A DNA stretch of 64,000 nt, from NCBI RefSeq assembly GCF_000469385.1, contig NZ_KI271304.1:74001-138000 (forward strand), given 5' to 3'. This DNA is from Leptotrichia sp. oral taxon 879 str. F0557 (lineage in GTDB: Bacteria; Fusobacteriota; Fusobacteriia; Fusobacteriales; Leptotrichiaceae). The first letter of the stretch is position 1. Every line of letters begins with the position of its first letter. The position numbers were made by a program, and so were the translations under genes. The notes beneath the pieces were generated by a model. It was given only the letters and a program-made list of their open reading frames with translations, did not search any database and was not told where the DNA came from. Of this stretch, positions 9,364-18,293 are shown one piece after another.

Positions 9364-10956
9364 CTATATTGTCAAATCCAAGTAATGAGCCCATTTTATC
9401 TGACTCAATCCTCTAAGTTCCTTCAATGATTTTCTTCCAACTTCACTGTCAACTGTAAGCAGCATAATTGCACTATTTTCACGTCTACCTACGTTCATTG
9501 TAGCAATATTTATTTTTTCTTTTCCAAGTGTTGCCCCCACAGCTCCGATAACTCCTGGCACATCTTCATTTCCTAAGTAAATCATATTGTCAGAAATTGC
9601 CATATCCACATCGTGATTCTTTATGCTGATAATTCTTTCCTCGTTGTTCATTCCAATTGTTCCGACAACATATATTTTCTTGCCTTCTTCATTTGTTATT
9701 ACAAATTCTATTGCTGATGAATAATTTTTATATTTATGTTCCTTTTTATTTACTGAAATATTAATCCCTCTTTTTTCAGCAAGCGGCTTTGAGTTAATAT
9801 AATTAACTTCTTCTTTTAAAACTGGCTCTAGAATCCCTTTTATTGCTGTCGAATCCACAAGTGCAGTTTCCTGCTCGGCAATTTCTCCGTAATAATTAAG
9901 TACGACATTTGTAATTGGAGTTTTTTCAATTTGGAAATAAATTTTTCCTAATTTTTCAGCCAGATTTATATATGGTTTTACAATTAAAAATTCTTCTCTT
10001 CCAATTGCAGGCAGATTTACAGCCGTTTCAACTATTTCCCCACGAAGTCCATTTAATACCTGTTTTACAACCTGAGTTCCTACATTTCGCTGTGCTTCAT
10101 AAGTAGTCGCTCCAATATGTGGTGTTGTAATTGCATTTTCAAATTCATAAAGAATACATTCAGAACGTGGCTCAACTGTGTGAACATCATATCCAAAACT
10201 CGCAATTTTTCCACTTCTTAATCCTTCAGCTACAGCCTCCTCGTTAAATAATCCTCCACGTGCAGCATTTACAAGCCTTACACCGTCTTTTAACTTGTGA
10301 ATATTTTCAGCATTTATCATATCCACAGTTTCTTTAGTCTTAGGCGTATGAATAGTTATCACATCTGCTTTTTCCAACAGTTCATCCAATGTTTTAGCCT
10401 TTTCACAGCCATATCTCTTAAAACGCTCGTCCGAAATATACGGATCATAAGCAACAAGTTTCATTCCAAACGCTTTCATTCTCGTAGCAACCAGACCACC
10501 AATTCTTCCAAGTCCGATAATCCCTAATGTTTTTTCAAACATCTCGCTTCCTACAAATATTTCTCTTTCCCATTTTCCACTTTTTATAAAATTATTTGCC
10601 GCAACAATATTTCTCGCAGAGGCAAGCATTAGCCCAATCGCAATTTCACAAGCCGAAACCGTATTGCTATCAGGAGTATTCGCCACAATTACCCCATGCG
10701 CAGTCGCCTCAGGAATATTGATATTATCTGTACCATTTCCAGCACGTCCGACTATTTTCAAATTTTTTGCCTTATCCAGCAGTTCCTTATCTACTTTTAT
10801 AACACTTCTAACAATAAGAGCGTCATATTCACCAATTATATCCAAAATTTCTTCACGTGAAATCCCAACTTTCACATCAACTTTCACATCTCTAGCTTCC
10901 TGCAACCCCGCAATCGCCTCATCATCAATATATTCTCCAACTAATACTTTATACAT
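9364..10956 (-). CDS. serA: D-3-phosphoglycerate dehydrogenase
   Basis: First step of serine synthesis: oxidises 3-phosphoglycerate with NAD. The 530-residue length is that of the long form. The order is catalytic/NAD-binding domain (about 1-315), ASB domain (about 320-450) and ACT regulatory domain (about 455-530). The Rossmann motif reads GIIGLGRIGG and the catalytic His region is TPHIGATTYEAQ. The ACT domain suggests serine feedback. A GGAGGAG site precedes the ATG and a promoter lies about 50 bp upstream. Confidence 0.95.
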   Translation of the reverse strand: MYKVLVGEYIDDEAIAGLQEARDVKVDVKVGISREEILDIIGEYDALIVRSVIKVDKELLDKAKNLKIVGRAGNGTDNINIPEATAHGVIVANTPDSNTVSACEIAIGLMLASARNIVAANNFIKSGKWEREIFVGSEMFEKTLGIIGLGRIGGLVATRMKAFGMKLVAYDPYISDERFKRYGCEKAKTLDELLEKADVITIHTPKTKETVDMINAENIHKLKDGVRLVNAARGGLFNEEAVAEGLRSGKIASFGYDVHTVEPRSECILYEFENAITTPHIGATTYEAQRNVGTQVVKQVLNGLRGEIVETAVNLPAIGREEFLIVKPYINLAEKLGKIYFQIEKTPITNVVLNYYGEIAEQETALVDSTAIKGILEPVLKEEVNYINSKPLAEKRGINISVNKKEHKYKNYSSAIEFVITNEEGKKIYVVGTIGMNNEERIISIKNHDVDMAISDNMIYLGNEDVPGVIGAVGATLGKEKINIATMNVGRRENSAIMLLTVDSEVGRKSLKELRGLSQIKWAHYLDLTI

Positions 10957-11001
10957 TTATTTCTCCTCCTCAACTCTAATCAACACATTTATTTAATTAA
11001 T

Positions 11002-11030
11002 ATATTACCATAATTTCCAGTACAATTCAA
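11002..11030 (-). promoter_or_regulatory. Promoter of serA
   Basis: On the minus strand TTGAAT and TAATAT are separated by 17 bases, with an extended -10 TG before TAATAT. It lies about 45 bases upstream of the serA start. Confidence 0.5.
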
Positions 11031-11081
11031 TAACATCACTTTTTTAGATCAAAATAAATTAATTTTAAAAAATTTTTACAC

Positions 11082-11115
11082 AAATAAAAATAACCGCTGC
11101 TTTTCACAACGATTA
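11082..11115 (-). terminator. Orphan intrinsic terminator
   Basis: On the minus strand a 10-bp stem with some G-U pairs (TAATCGTTGT / AGCAGCGGTTA) and a GAAAA-type loop is followed by TTTTTATTTG. No intact minus-strand gene lies upstream, so it may mark the end of a decayed gene. Confidence 0.5.
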
Positions 11116-11660
11116 TCTAATACTATTTCCATTTAAACAGAAAGAATCAAAAAATTCATATAATTAAAGAATTTTTTTTACAAAATTACGCTATCATGCA
11201 ACTTGTCTAACTATTATTCCTAATAATTTTTCAAATCATTGTCTAAAATTTTGGACACAATCTTGTTTTTTTCAATTCTTCTTTTAGGATATTGATTTTA
11301 TAAATTTTCAATAAGAAATGACCATGATTAGTCTCTCAATATTTCTAGTATATCTGTAAAATAATATTTTTTATTTATTTTCCTATCATCTGTATAAAAA
11401 TATCCTCTTTTCAATATTTCTCTCAGACTTCTTTATTATTAAGCCTAAAAAATATTTATTCTTTGCGTTTTGAACGTTCTTCTCTCAAATTATTTAATAA
11501 AGCCTGGCAATAAGTATTCCTCTCTTGCAAATAATATTAATTTCATTAATATATTCAAATTTACACATCTATATGAACTGATTTTATGTCATGTATTTTG
11601 TCAGTATTTAATTATTTCAGCTCTAAATCCATTTAATAAATTAATTATATTTTAATATTA
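11116..11660. other. Gene-free stretch, probably gene relic
   Basis: There are about 545 bases without a credible gene. All frames are broken by stops. The minus strand has short open pieces, and a good terminator sits at its end, which suggests a decayed minus-strand gene. The parent cannot be named. Confidence 0.35.
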
Positions 11661-11666
11661 TTAAAA

Positions 11667-11694
11667 TTGAAATTAAAGTTATTGCTGGTATAAT
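11667..11694 (+). promoter_or_regulatory. Promoter of the NlpC/P60 gene
   Basis: TTGAAA and TATAAT are separated by 16 bases, with an extended -10 (TGGTATAAT). It lies 37 bases before the start codon. Confidence 0.65.
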
Positions 11695-11731
11695 AATAAT
11701 ACCAAAGTTCAAAGGTAGATTGGAGGTTATA

Positions 11732-12274
11732 ATGAAGAAAATATTGATGCTAGCCGGAGCTTTAATTATTTCTGCTGTATCTTTTGCAGATTTACAAAGT
11801 ACAATCAAAAATCATTATAGCAATAAGACTATAGATTTATCAGTTGTATCAAAACCTAAACCAAAAGAGGTGAGTAGTAGTGGAACTTCTTCCACAGCAG
11901 TAAGAGATCAAATTATCTCTTTTGCACAAACAAAATTAGGTTCACCATATGTTTGGGGAGCAACTGGTCCTAACAGTTTTGATTGTTCAGGCTTCGTTGG
12001 TTACGTATTCAAAAAAGCTGCTAATGTAAGCTTACCTAGAGTTTCAAGCTCACAAGCAACATTTAAACCAAGAATTTCATCAATGAATATGACGAAAGGT
12101 GATTTGGTATTTTTTGAAACAACTGGAAAAGGTCGTATTTCTCACGTAGGAATTTACATGGGTAATAGACAGTTCATTCACGCTTCTTCTGGAAGTAGAA
12201 GAGTAACAGTTTCTAGTTTAGACAGTAATTTTTACAACAAGACATTTAGATGGGCAATTAATCCATTTAGTTAA
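11732..12274 (+). CDS. Secreted NlpC/P60 cell-wall peptidase
   Basis: Predicted to cut peptide stems of peptidoglycan (D-gamma-glutamyl-diaminopimelate type). 180 residues from the ATG at 11732, which has GGAGG five bases upstream. Residues 1-19 are a signal peptide ending SFA. A Ser-rich linker (about 38-55) precedes the NlpC/P60 domain (about 60-178). The catalytic triad can be read as Cys85 in FDCSGFVGYVF, His138 in ISHVGIYMG and His150 in FIHAS. It is monocistronic, with its own promoter and terminator. No SH3 or LysM domain is present. Confidence 0.9.
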   Translation: MKKILMLAGALIISAVSFADLQSTIKNHYSNKTIDLSVVSKPKPKEVSSSGTSSTAVRDQIISFAQTKLGSPYVWGATGPNSFDCSGFVGYVFKKAANVSLPRVSSSQATFKPRISSMNMTKGDLVFFETTGKGRISHVGIYMGNRQFIHASSGSRRVTVSSLDSNFYNKTFRWAINPFS

Positions 12275-12387
12275 TTTATGAATTAATTTCTTATAAATAA
12301 ATATATTCTTTACATATAATTCTTGTATAAACAGGAAATAATAAAATCATATAAATGATTAAAAAAAATTATAAAAAACTTTGGAAT

Positions 12388-12429
12388 AAGGAGTTTTGTC
12401 TGTTAATAGGCATTTCTCCTTTTTTTTTC
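12388..12429 (+). terminator. Probable intrinsic terminator after the NlpC/P60 gene
   Basis: AAGGAG and CTCCTT pair around an inner GTCT/AGGC stem with an internal loop, followed by eight or more T residues. It lies about 115 bases after the stop codon. Confidence 0.5.
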
Positions 12430-12535
12430 TATTTATTTGTCAACTATAATTTTTTTTCAAAAGAATTAAAATCAAGCTCCAAAGAATAAAATACCTTTGT
12501 TATATACAAATTATGCTATTAAGGAGTTCCTCATT

Positions 12536-13429
12536 ATGAAAATCAATAGATTATTTGAAATTGTTTATTTATTACTTGAAAAAAATAGTATTACTTCAAA
12601 AGATCTTGCTGAATATTTTGAAGTATCAGTTAGAACAATCTATAGAGACATTGATGTTCTCACTTCTGCTGGTATTCCAGTCTATTTTCAAAGGGGAAAA
12701 TCTGGTGGAATAAAACTAATGGATAACTACGTCATAAATAAATCGCTACTTTCACAAAACGAACAAAATGAGATACTTTATGCACTTCAAAGCTTAAACG
12801 CTACTAATTATCCTAATAACAATAAAACTCTTTCAAAATTAAGCACTATTTTTAACAAAAAGTCAGACAACTGGATAAAAATAGACTTTTCAAGATATAA
12901 TTGCGATGATAGTACTTTATTTGAAAAAATTAAAGAGGCAATATTAACTAAACAAACCGTAAAATTTAACTATTTTAACACAAAAGGCGAACATTATGAA
13001 AGAACAGCAGACCCTTTAAATTTATGGTTTAAAGAAAAAGCATGGTACTTATTTGCCTATTGCCACAAAAAAAATGATATTCGTCAATTTAAAATAACAA
13101 GAATTAAAAATCTGACTTTAACAAACGAATATTTTGAAAAAACAATCAAAGACTTTGAAATAAATAACAAGAAAAATACGGTAGAAAATACAAAAATCAT
13201 AGTCAAAATAGATAAATCACAAGCATACCGTGTCTATGATGAATTTTCTGAAGAGAATATAAGCAAAATGGAAAATGGCGATTTTGAAATTATAATGGAA
13301 TATCCTGAAAATGAATGGATTTACGGCTATCTTCTATCTTTTGGAGAACATTTGAAGGTAAAAGAGCCAGAAAGAATAAAGAAAATTTTGTTTGAAAAAA
13401 TTATAAAAATGAAGGAAAATTATAAATAG
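12536..13429 (+). CDS. HTH/WYL-domain transcriptional regulator (YafY-like)
   Basis: 297 residues from an ATG preceded by AAGGAG. An N-terminal winged helix (about 1-60, with TSKDLAEYFEVSVRTIYRDIDVL) binds DNA. A WYL domain (about 135-210, KFNYFNTKGEHYERTADPLNLWFKEKAWYLFAYC) likely senses a ligand, and a C-terminal WCX-like region follows. Such proteins often control stress, DNA-damage or defence genes. The downstream genes on the same strand include the GyrI/ClbS cluster, a plausible but untested target. Confidence 0.88.
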   Translation: MKINRLFEIVYLLLEKNSITSKDLAEYFEVSVRTIYRDIDVLTSAGIPVYFQRGKSGGIKLMDNYVINKSLLSQNEQNEILYALQSLNATNYPNNNKTLSKLSTIFNKKSDNWIKIDFSRYNCDDSTLFEKIKEAILTKQTVKFNYFNTKGEHYERTADPLNLWFKEKAWYLFAYCHKKNDIRQFKITRIKNLTLTNEYFEKTIKDFEINNKKNTVENTKIIVKIDKSQAYRVYDEFSEENISKMENGDFEIIMEYPENEWIYGYLLSFGEHLKVKEPERIKKILFEKIIKMKENYK

Positions 13430-13464
13430 GAAAATATTTTTCAAAGTTTTTTTCAAGAATAAAA

Positions 13465-13473
13465 TGCTATAAT
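13465..13473 (+). promoter_or_regulatory. Extended -10 promoter element
   Basis: TGCTATAAT lies 36 bases before the next start codon. No good -35 box is seen, as is common with extended -10 promoters. Confidence 0.35.
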
Positions 13474-13508
13474 TTTCTAAAATATTAAAAACGAGAGGAA
13501 GTGTTCAA

Positions 13509-14180
13509 ATGAAAAAATTTTTAACAGTAACATTTTTATTTTTTAGCATCTTTGGATTTTCTAATGCTAAAAATAATGCTTCGAATGATGAAAAACAAGC
13601 CGTAATTAACAGCTTTTATGATTTTATGAAATTTCACACAAGTCCTGAAAATGTCAAGAAGAATGTTTTTACAAACTCTGTGGAAGGTACAAATGAAATT
13701 TGGGGAAAAAATGTAAGCAATCAACGTAAAAAAAATTTAGAAGATATTGCAGCAAGTCAGACAAATAAATCATTAAAAAATTCTGCAGATTATTTAATAA
13801 TTGCAAACTCAAAAATTTCATATAAAGTATTGGATGCCGAAATTAAAAATGGTACAGCTGTCCTAACTGTGCATATTAAAGGTCCTAATTTTACAGCTCA
13901 TGCCTCTGAATTAGAAAATTACATAAAAAAAATTAGCAATGAAGAAAAGAAAAAAATTTCAAAAATGAACAATAAACAATATCAAAACTTTTTGCTAGAA
14001 AAAGGTTCTGAATTTTATTTACAATTAGTTAAAAGAAATAATTTACAATATATGGAAAACGATATCAAAGTATATGTAAAAAAATATCCTAATACATGGG
14101 GAGTAATTCAAGATTACACCATAAATAATGCTATTTACAAATATCTTGGTTTTGGTTATGGTCCAGAATTGATGAGATAA
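13509..14180 (+). CDS. Exported protein of unknown function (DUF4878/DUF5105-like layout)
   Basis: 223 residues with a signal peptide (1-20, ending SNA). The ATG follows GAGGAAG. The mature part begins with a helical stretch (DEKQAVINSFYDFMKFH). A beta-rich region follows (ISYKVLDAEIKNGTAVLTVHIKGP), then a long Lys-rich helix. The KISYK...A...G..VLTV...P pattern resembles that in the protein at 29745-30617, a lipoprotein-type domain of the NTF2-like kind. No enzyme motif is seen. It probably acts in the periplasm. Confidence 0.6.
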   Translation: MKKFLTVTFLFFSIFGFSNAKNNASNDEKQAVINSFYDFMKFHTSPENVKKNVFTNSVEGTNEIWGKNVSNQRKKNLEDIAASQTNKSLKNSADYLIIANSKISYKVLDAEIKNGTAVLTVHIKGPNFTAHASELENYIKKISNEEKKKISKMNNKQYQNFLLEKGSEFYLQLVKRNNLQYMENDIKVYVKKYPNTWGVIQDYTINNAIYKYLGFGYGPELMR

Positions 14181-14280
14181 ATTATAAAAATTAATAAATA
14201 TGGCAATATTTTATTGTCGTATTTTTTTTTTAAATTTTTCTTAACAAATATATTTTTTATAAATCAAAATTTTATTTTTT

Positions 14281-14304
14281 AATATGACATACTCTTGTCA
14301 TATT
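14281..14304. promoter_or_regulatory. Perfect palindrome, candidate operator
   Basis: AATATGACA, a six-base spacer TACTCT, then TGTCATATT: a perfect 9-bp inverted repeat. It sits just upstream of an extended -10 (TGCTATAAT, 14310-14318) that should drive the GyrI/ClbS operon. No T-run follows, so it is an operator rather than a terminator. Confidence 0.55.
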
Positions 14305-14355
14305 ATGATTGCTATAATTGATTTAATAAAAATTGATAAAAAAGGTGGTATAATT

Positions 14356-14829
14356 ATGAAATATGAAATAGTAGAAATTAGAGAAAAAACTCTTGTTGGA
14401 TTTAAAACAAGAGTGAAAGATGATGAAACAATGTCTGAAAAAATTTCAAATTTATGGGAAAAACTGTATTCTGAAAAAGGTGCCAAAAATATAAAGGACA
14501 GAATTAACAATAATGCTATTGGAGTCTATTATAATTACAGTAATGAAAATGGCTTTGAGTACGACTGTCTTACAGGCTGTGAAGTGAAAAATAAAATTGA
14601 TGAAATTCCTGAAGATATGACAAGTCTAGAAATTCCTGAAGGAAAATATGCAAAATTTGTGATTTTTGGTAATCCTGTAAAGGCTGTTGGAGAATTTTGG
14701 TATAAATTCTGGGAAGAATTTGGGAAGGAAAAATCTGATATAAGAAATTATACATATGATTTTGAAGAATATATAGCAGGTAATGATTATGAAAATATGG
14801 AAATTCACATTTATATCAGCATAAAATAA
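14356..14829 (+). CDS. GyrI-like effector-binding protein
   Basis: 157 residues from an ATG preceded by AAGGTGG. It matches the stand-alone AraC-type effector-binding (GyrI-like, Cass2-type) fold: MKYEIVEIREKTLVGFKTRV opens strand 1, IGVYYNYSNE and DYDCLTGCEV follow, and PEGKYAKFVIFGNP and the Trp-rich FWYKFWEEF helix close the repeat. Such proteins bind amphipathic or cationic small molecules, and some GyrI-like members hydrolyse cyclopropanoid toxins. First gene of a four-gene run with short gaps. Confidence 0.8.
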   Translation: MKYEIVEIREKTLVGFKTRVKDDETMSEKISNLWEKLYSEKGAKNIKDRINNNAIGVYYNYSNENGFEYDCLTGCEVKNKIDEIPEDMTSLEIPEGKYAKFVIFGNPVKAVGEFWYKFWEEFGKEKSDIRNYTYDFEEYIAGNDYENMEIHIYISIK

Positions 14830-14848
14830 TAACTAGGAGATTATAATT

Positions 14849-15481
14849 ATGGCATTTGATTTTAAGAAGGAATTTAAAAAATTTTATAAACCGTCAGAAA
14901 AACCTGAAATTATAGAAATCCCTAAAATGAATTTTATAGCAGTGCGAGGAAAAGGAAATCCCAACGAAAAAGATGGCGAGTATCAGAAAGTAGTTGAAAT
15001 GTTATATGGAGTTGCCTATACCCTTAAAATGAGTTACAAGACACAATATAAAATTGAAGGATTTTTTGAATATGTTGTTCCTCCGTTGGAAGGACTCTGG
15101 TGGCAGGAAAATGTAAAGCATGAAAATTATCTGCTAAACAAGGAATTATTTAACTGGATTTCTTTAATTAGAGTGCCTGATTTTATTAAAAAGGAAGATG
15201 TGGAATGGGCTATAAAGTGTGCTACTGAAAAAAAGAAAAAGGATTTTTCAAAAGTTGAATTTTTCAGCTATAACGAAGGACTTTGTGTACAATGTATGCA
15301 TACAGGAAGCTACAATGATGAACCTGAAACTATCCAAAGAATGAATGAATTTGCACAAAATAATGGATATAATATAGAATTAACAGAAAAAAGATATCAT
15401 CATGAAATTTATTTAAGTGATCCAAGAAAGGCAGATATAAATAAACTGAAGACAGTGATAAGACAGCCTGTTAAAAAATAG
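14849..15481 (+). CDS. GyrI-like small-molecule-binding domain protein
   Basis: 210 residues of the larger GyrI-like subfamily, which begins with a fixed opening like MAFDFKKEFKKFYKPSEKPEIIEIPKMNFIAVRGKGNP. Two repeats of the fold are expected, at about 18-110 and 115-205. The Trp-rich VVPPLEGLWWQ and the C-terminal YHHEIYLSDPRK are typical. It lies 19 bases after the first GyrI-like gene, with GGAG upstream. The two proteins share only the fold, so this is not a recent duplication. Likely ligand binding or detoxification. Confidence 0.82.
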   Translation: MAFDFKKEFKKFYKPSEKPEIIEIPKMNFIAVRGKGNPNEKDGEYQKVVEMLYGVAYTLKMSYKTQYKIEGFFEYVVPPLEGLWWQENVKHENYLLNKELFNWISLIRVPDFIKKEDVEWAIKCATEKKKKDFSKVEFFSYNEGLCVQCMHTGSYNDEPETIQRMNEFAQNNGYNIELTEKRYHHEIYLSDPRKADINKLKTVIRQPVKK

Positions 15482-15491
15482 GGAGAAAATT

Positions 15492-16004
15492 ATGCAAGGA
15501 TATTCAAGTAAAAAAGAATTGATAGATGAAATAAATAAAAGAGCTGTATTATTTATTAATGAATTTTCAGAAATTACTGATGAAAATAAAGATACTTTTG
15601 TAGATGAAGTTGAGAAAAGTCCTGTTCAAATGATTGCTTACCAGCTGGGATGGATGAATTTAATACTTTTATGGGAAGAGAAAAATAAAAATGACGAAAC
15701 AGTTATTACTCCTTCAGAAAATTACAAATGGAATAATTTAGGTGGGCTTTATCAATCATTTTATAAAAAGTATGAAAATTATTCAATAAAAAAATTAATT
15801 GCAGAATTTAATATAACCGTAAAAAAAATAACTGATTTAATTGAAATTTACACAGAAAAGGAGTTGTTTGAGCAAAATCAACGACAATGGGCTTCTTCCA
15901 CGCCAAGCAACTGGCCAATCTGGAAATGGATTCATATAAATACAGTCGCTCCTTTTAAAACTTTCAGGACAAAAATAAGAAAATGGAAAAAATTAAAAAT
16001 TTGA
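15492..16004 (+). CDS. ClbS/DfsB family four-helix protein
   Basis: 170 residues of the ClbS/DfsB (DUF1706) family. It opens with YSSKKELIDEINKRAVLFINEFSEI, then ends with the family signature WPIWKWIHINTVAPFKTFRTKIRKWKK. ClbS is known to protect colibactin producers by hydrolysing the toxin cyclopropane. DfsB is a related protein of less certain role. The gene follows the second GyrI-like gene by 10 bases with GGGAG before its ATG. The substrate here is unknown. Confidence 0.85.
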   Translation: MQGYSSKKELIDEINKRAVLFINEFSEITDENKDTFVDEVEKSPVQMIAYQLGWMNLILLWEEKNKNDETVITPSENYKWNNLGGLYQSFYKKYENYSIKKLIAEFNITVKKITDLIEIYTEKELFEQNQRQWASSTPSNWPIWKWIHINTVAPFKTFRTKIRKWKKLKI

Positions 16005-16131
16005 CTTTCTTTGTATTATAATTTATAATATTTTCAATTCTTTTAAAACTTTTTAAAATTAAACTATTAAAAACGAAATAATTTTATTTGGTTTTAAAAT
16101 AGAAAATTAATTGCAACTAAGAAAGGACAAA

Positions 16132-16752
16132 ATGATAATGAAAAAAATAGTTTTTTTAATTTTAGATGAATTTGCAGACTGGGAAACTGCATTTTTGGCT
16201 TCGGCATTAAATGAAAAAAATATAACTCAAAATTATTCAGTCAGTTATGCTTCAACCGATAAGGATGTTAAAGTATCAATGGGTAATTTAAAAATGCTGC
16301 CTGATATGACATTAGAAGAAATCACAGAAGACAATACTGATGGATTGATTTTAATTGGAGGAAAAACTTGGAGAAATCAGAGTTTTGAAACAAACTACAC
16401 AATTATTGAACTTGTTAAAAAATTTAAGAATAATCCAAATAAAGTTGTGGGAGCAATTTGTGATGCCGCTTATTTCCTTGCAACTAATGGTCTTCTAAAT
16501 GATTGCAAACATACTGTAAACAATCTTTCAGAAATAAAGGATAATGAAAATTATACAAATTCTGAAAATTTTGTGAAAGCAGAATCAGTAATCGATGGAA
16601 AGACGGTAACTGCAAGAGGTGACAGTCCTGTTCATTTTGCAAAAAATGTGATGAAAGCGTTAGGCGATATTCATGAAAAAAATATAAATTTCTTTTTTGA
16701 TATGTATACAATTGGATTTGAAAAGGCTTTTGAAAAACATTCCGATGAATAA
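16132..16752 (+). CDS. DJ-1/PfpI family protein (class I amidotransferase-like)
   Basis: 206 residues, with AAAGGA before the ATG at 16132; an ATG six bases later is equally possible. The flavodoxin-like fold reads KIVFLILDEFADWETAFLASAL, GLILIGGKTWR, and the nucleophile elbow GAICDAAYFLA with Cys110. Relatives are glutamine-amidotransferase-like, glyoxalase or deglycase enzymes. It lies about 130 bases after the ClbS-like gene and is followed by a strong terminator, so it may be the last gene of the cluster. Confidence 0.8.
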   Translation: MIMKKIVFLILDEFADWETAFLASALNEKNITQNYSVSYASTDKDVKVSMGNLKMLPDMTLEEITEDNTDGLILIGGKTWRNQSFETNYTIIELVKKFKNNPNKVVGAICDAAYFLATNGLLNDCKHTVNNLSEIKDNENYTNSENFVKAESVIDGKTVTARGDSPVHFAKNVMKALGDIHEKNINFFFDMYTIGFEKAFEKHSDE

Positions 16753-16760
16753 AAAGTTAA

Positions 16761-16790
16761 AGGGAGTGACTTATTCACTCCCTATTTTTG
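16761..16790. terminator. Bidirectional intrinsic terminator
   Basis: AGGGAGTGA and TCACTCCCT form a perfect 9-bp stem with a five-base loop. T-rich tracts lie on both sides. It serves the DJ-1-like gene on the plus strand and metK on the minus strand. Confidence 0.85.
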
Positions 16791-16792
16791 AA

Positions 16793-17947
16793 TTATTTTC
16801 CCAATTCTTGTTTCAATCCTTCAACTTTATCCAGCTTTTCCCAAGGTAAATCAATATCGGTTCTTCCAATATGTCCGAATGCCGCTAAATCTTGGTATCT
16901 AAATGATGGTTTTCTCAAGTTTAATGATTTTTGGATTCCATTTGGTGTTAAGTCAAATAATTTTGCAACAGCCTCTTCGATTCTTGTTTCTTCAACTGTT
17001 CCAGTTCCAAATGTTTCTACACGAATTGACACAGGTTCAACAACACCTATCGCATAAGATAGCTGAACTTCACATTTTGTAGCAAAGCCTGCTGCAACAA
17101 TATTTTTGGCAATCCATCTTGCCGCATAAGCTGCCGATCTGTCAACCTTTGATGGATCTTTTCCAGAAAATGCTCCTCCACCATGTCTAAAGTATCCACC
17201 ATAAGTATCAATTATAATTTTTCTTCCAGTTAGTCCAGAATCTCCGTGAGGTCCTCCAATTACAAATCTTCCAGTCGGATTAATATGGAATTTTCTTACA
17301 TTTTCAATATTCAAGCTATATTTTTCCAACACAGGTTTTATCACAAGCTCTTTCAAATCCTTTTCAATTTGCGCATTTGTAACATCTTCATTATGCTGTA
17401 CTGATAAAACAACTGTATCAACATTTAACAATTTTCCATTTTCATCATAAGCTAACGTAACTTGTGCCTTTGCATCTGGTCTTGCCCAAGCGAGTGTTCC
17501 ATTTCTTGTAATTTCAGTTAATCTTTGAATAATTCCACGGGATAATACAAGCGCTAAAGGCATTAATTCTTCAGTTTCATTAACTGCCCCTCCAAACATA
17601 ATCCCTTGATCTCCAGCTCCACCAGTGTCTACTCCCATCGAAATGTCAGGCGACTGTGAATGAATAGTATTTAACACACCACAGTCAGAGTCAAATCCCA
17701 TTCCTGGACGGTATCCGATTTCATAAATTTTATCTCTAACAATCTTCTGCACATCCACATAAGTCTTAGTCGTAATTTCCCCCCCAACTACTACAAGCCC
17801 AGTAGTTGCAAATGTCTCACAAGCCACTCTTGAATTTTCATCATCTGTTAAGCAAGCATCTAATATTGAATCTGAAATCTGATCACAGATTTTATCTGGA
17901 TGTCCCGGTGATACGAATTCCGATGTAAAGTAAATTTTTTTAGCCAT
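16793..17947 (-). CDS. metK: S-adenosylmethionine synthetase
   Basis: Makes SAM from methionine and ATP. The 384-residue length is standard. Hallmarks are [11 protein letters not shown] at the N-terminus, MFGGAVNET in the middle and the phosphate-binding [19 protein letters not shown]. The ATG has an ideal AGGAGG site. Transcription starts upstream of a SAM-I riboswitch and terminator, so high SAM should switch the gene off. Confidence 0.97.
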   Translation of the reverse strand: MAKKIYFTSEFVSPGHPDKICDQISDSILDACLTDDENSRVACETFATTGLVVVGGEITTKTYVDVQKIVRDKIYEIGYRPGMGFDSDCGVLNTIHSQSPDISMGVDTGGAGDQGIMFGGAVNETEELMPLALVLSRGIIQRLTEITRNGTLAWARPDAKAQVTLAYDENGKLLNVDTVVLSVQHNEDVTNAQIEKDLKELVIKPVLEKYSLNIENVRKFHINPTGRFVIGGPHGDSGLTGRKIIIDTYGGYFRHGGGAFSGKDPSKVDRSAAYAARWIAKNIVAAGFATKCEVQLSYAIGVVEPVSIRVETFGTGTVEETRIEEAVAKLFDLTPNGIQKSLNLRKPSFRYQDLAAFGHIGRTDIDLPWEKLDKVEGLKQELGK

Positions 17948-18043
17948 TTTATTTCCTCCTAATTTTTTTTAGTTTTATTTAAGAATATTATTTTAAAAAC
18001 ATATTCGCTCTAAAAAATTTGAATTCAAACTTTATTTTAAAAT

Positions 18044-18176
18044 AAAAAAACTCTTCCTGCAAGGAAGAGAATTAAAATTCTTATCTTTGCATTCAATGCC
18101 GGATTTAGCACCTTGTTTTTACAGGTTGCTGGATACTCAAATGGGCCGGTCCCTAGTATCTCTCTTGATAAGTTTT
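18044..18176 (-). ncRNA. SAM-I (S-box) riboswitch with terminator, metK leader
   Basis: Read on the minus strand. P1 is formed by CTTATC (18172-18167) and GATAAG (18085-18080). The conserved core CTTATCAAGAGAG, then GGGACCGGCCC and CAGCAACC, matches the S-box consensus. The expression platform is a stem CTCTTCC / GGAAGAG (18069-18051) followed by seven U residues. Part of the terminator stem can pair with sequence after P1 as an antiterminator. SAM binding should cause early termination before metK. Confidence 0.93.
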
Positions 18177-18293
18177 ATTAAATTATTTTTATCATTAAAC
18201 ATATTTATAAATAACATAAATTTAATTTTGAATTTCAAATATTTTTATTGTAAAATAAGTATATAATATTTTTCTCAAAATGTCAATATAAAT

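Noticed and set aside
11470-11655. 61-codon plus-strand frame in the gap before the NlpC/P60 gene
   Set aside because: No ribosome site and no recognisable domain; the stretch looks decayed.
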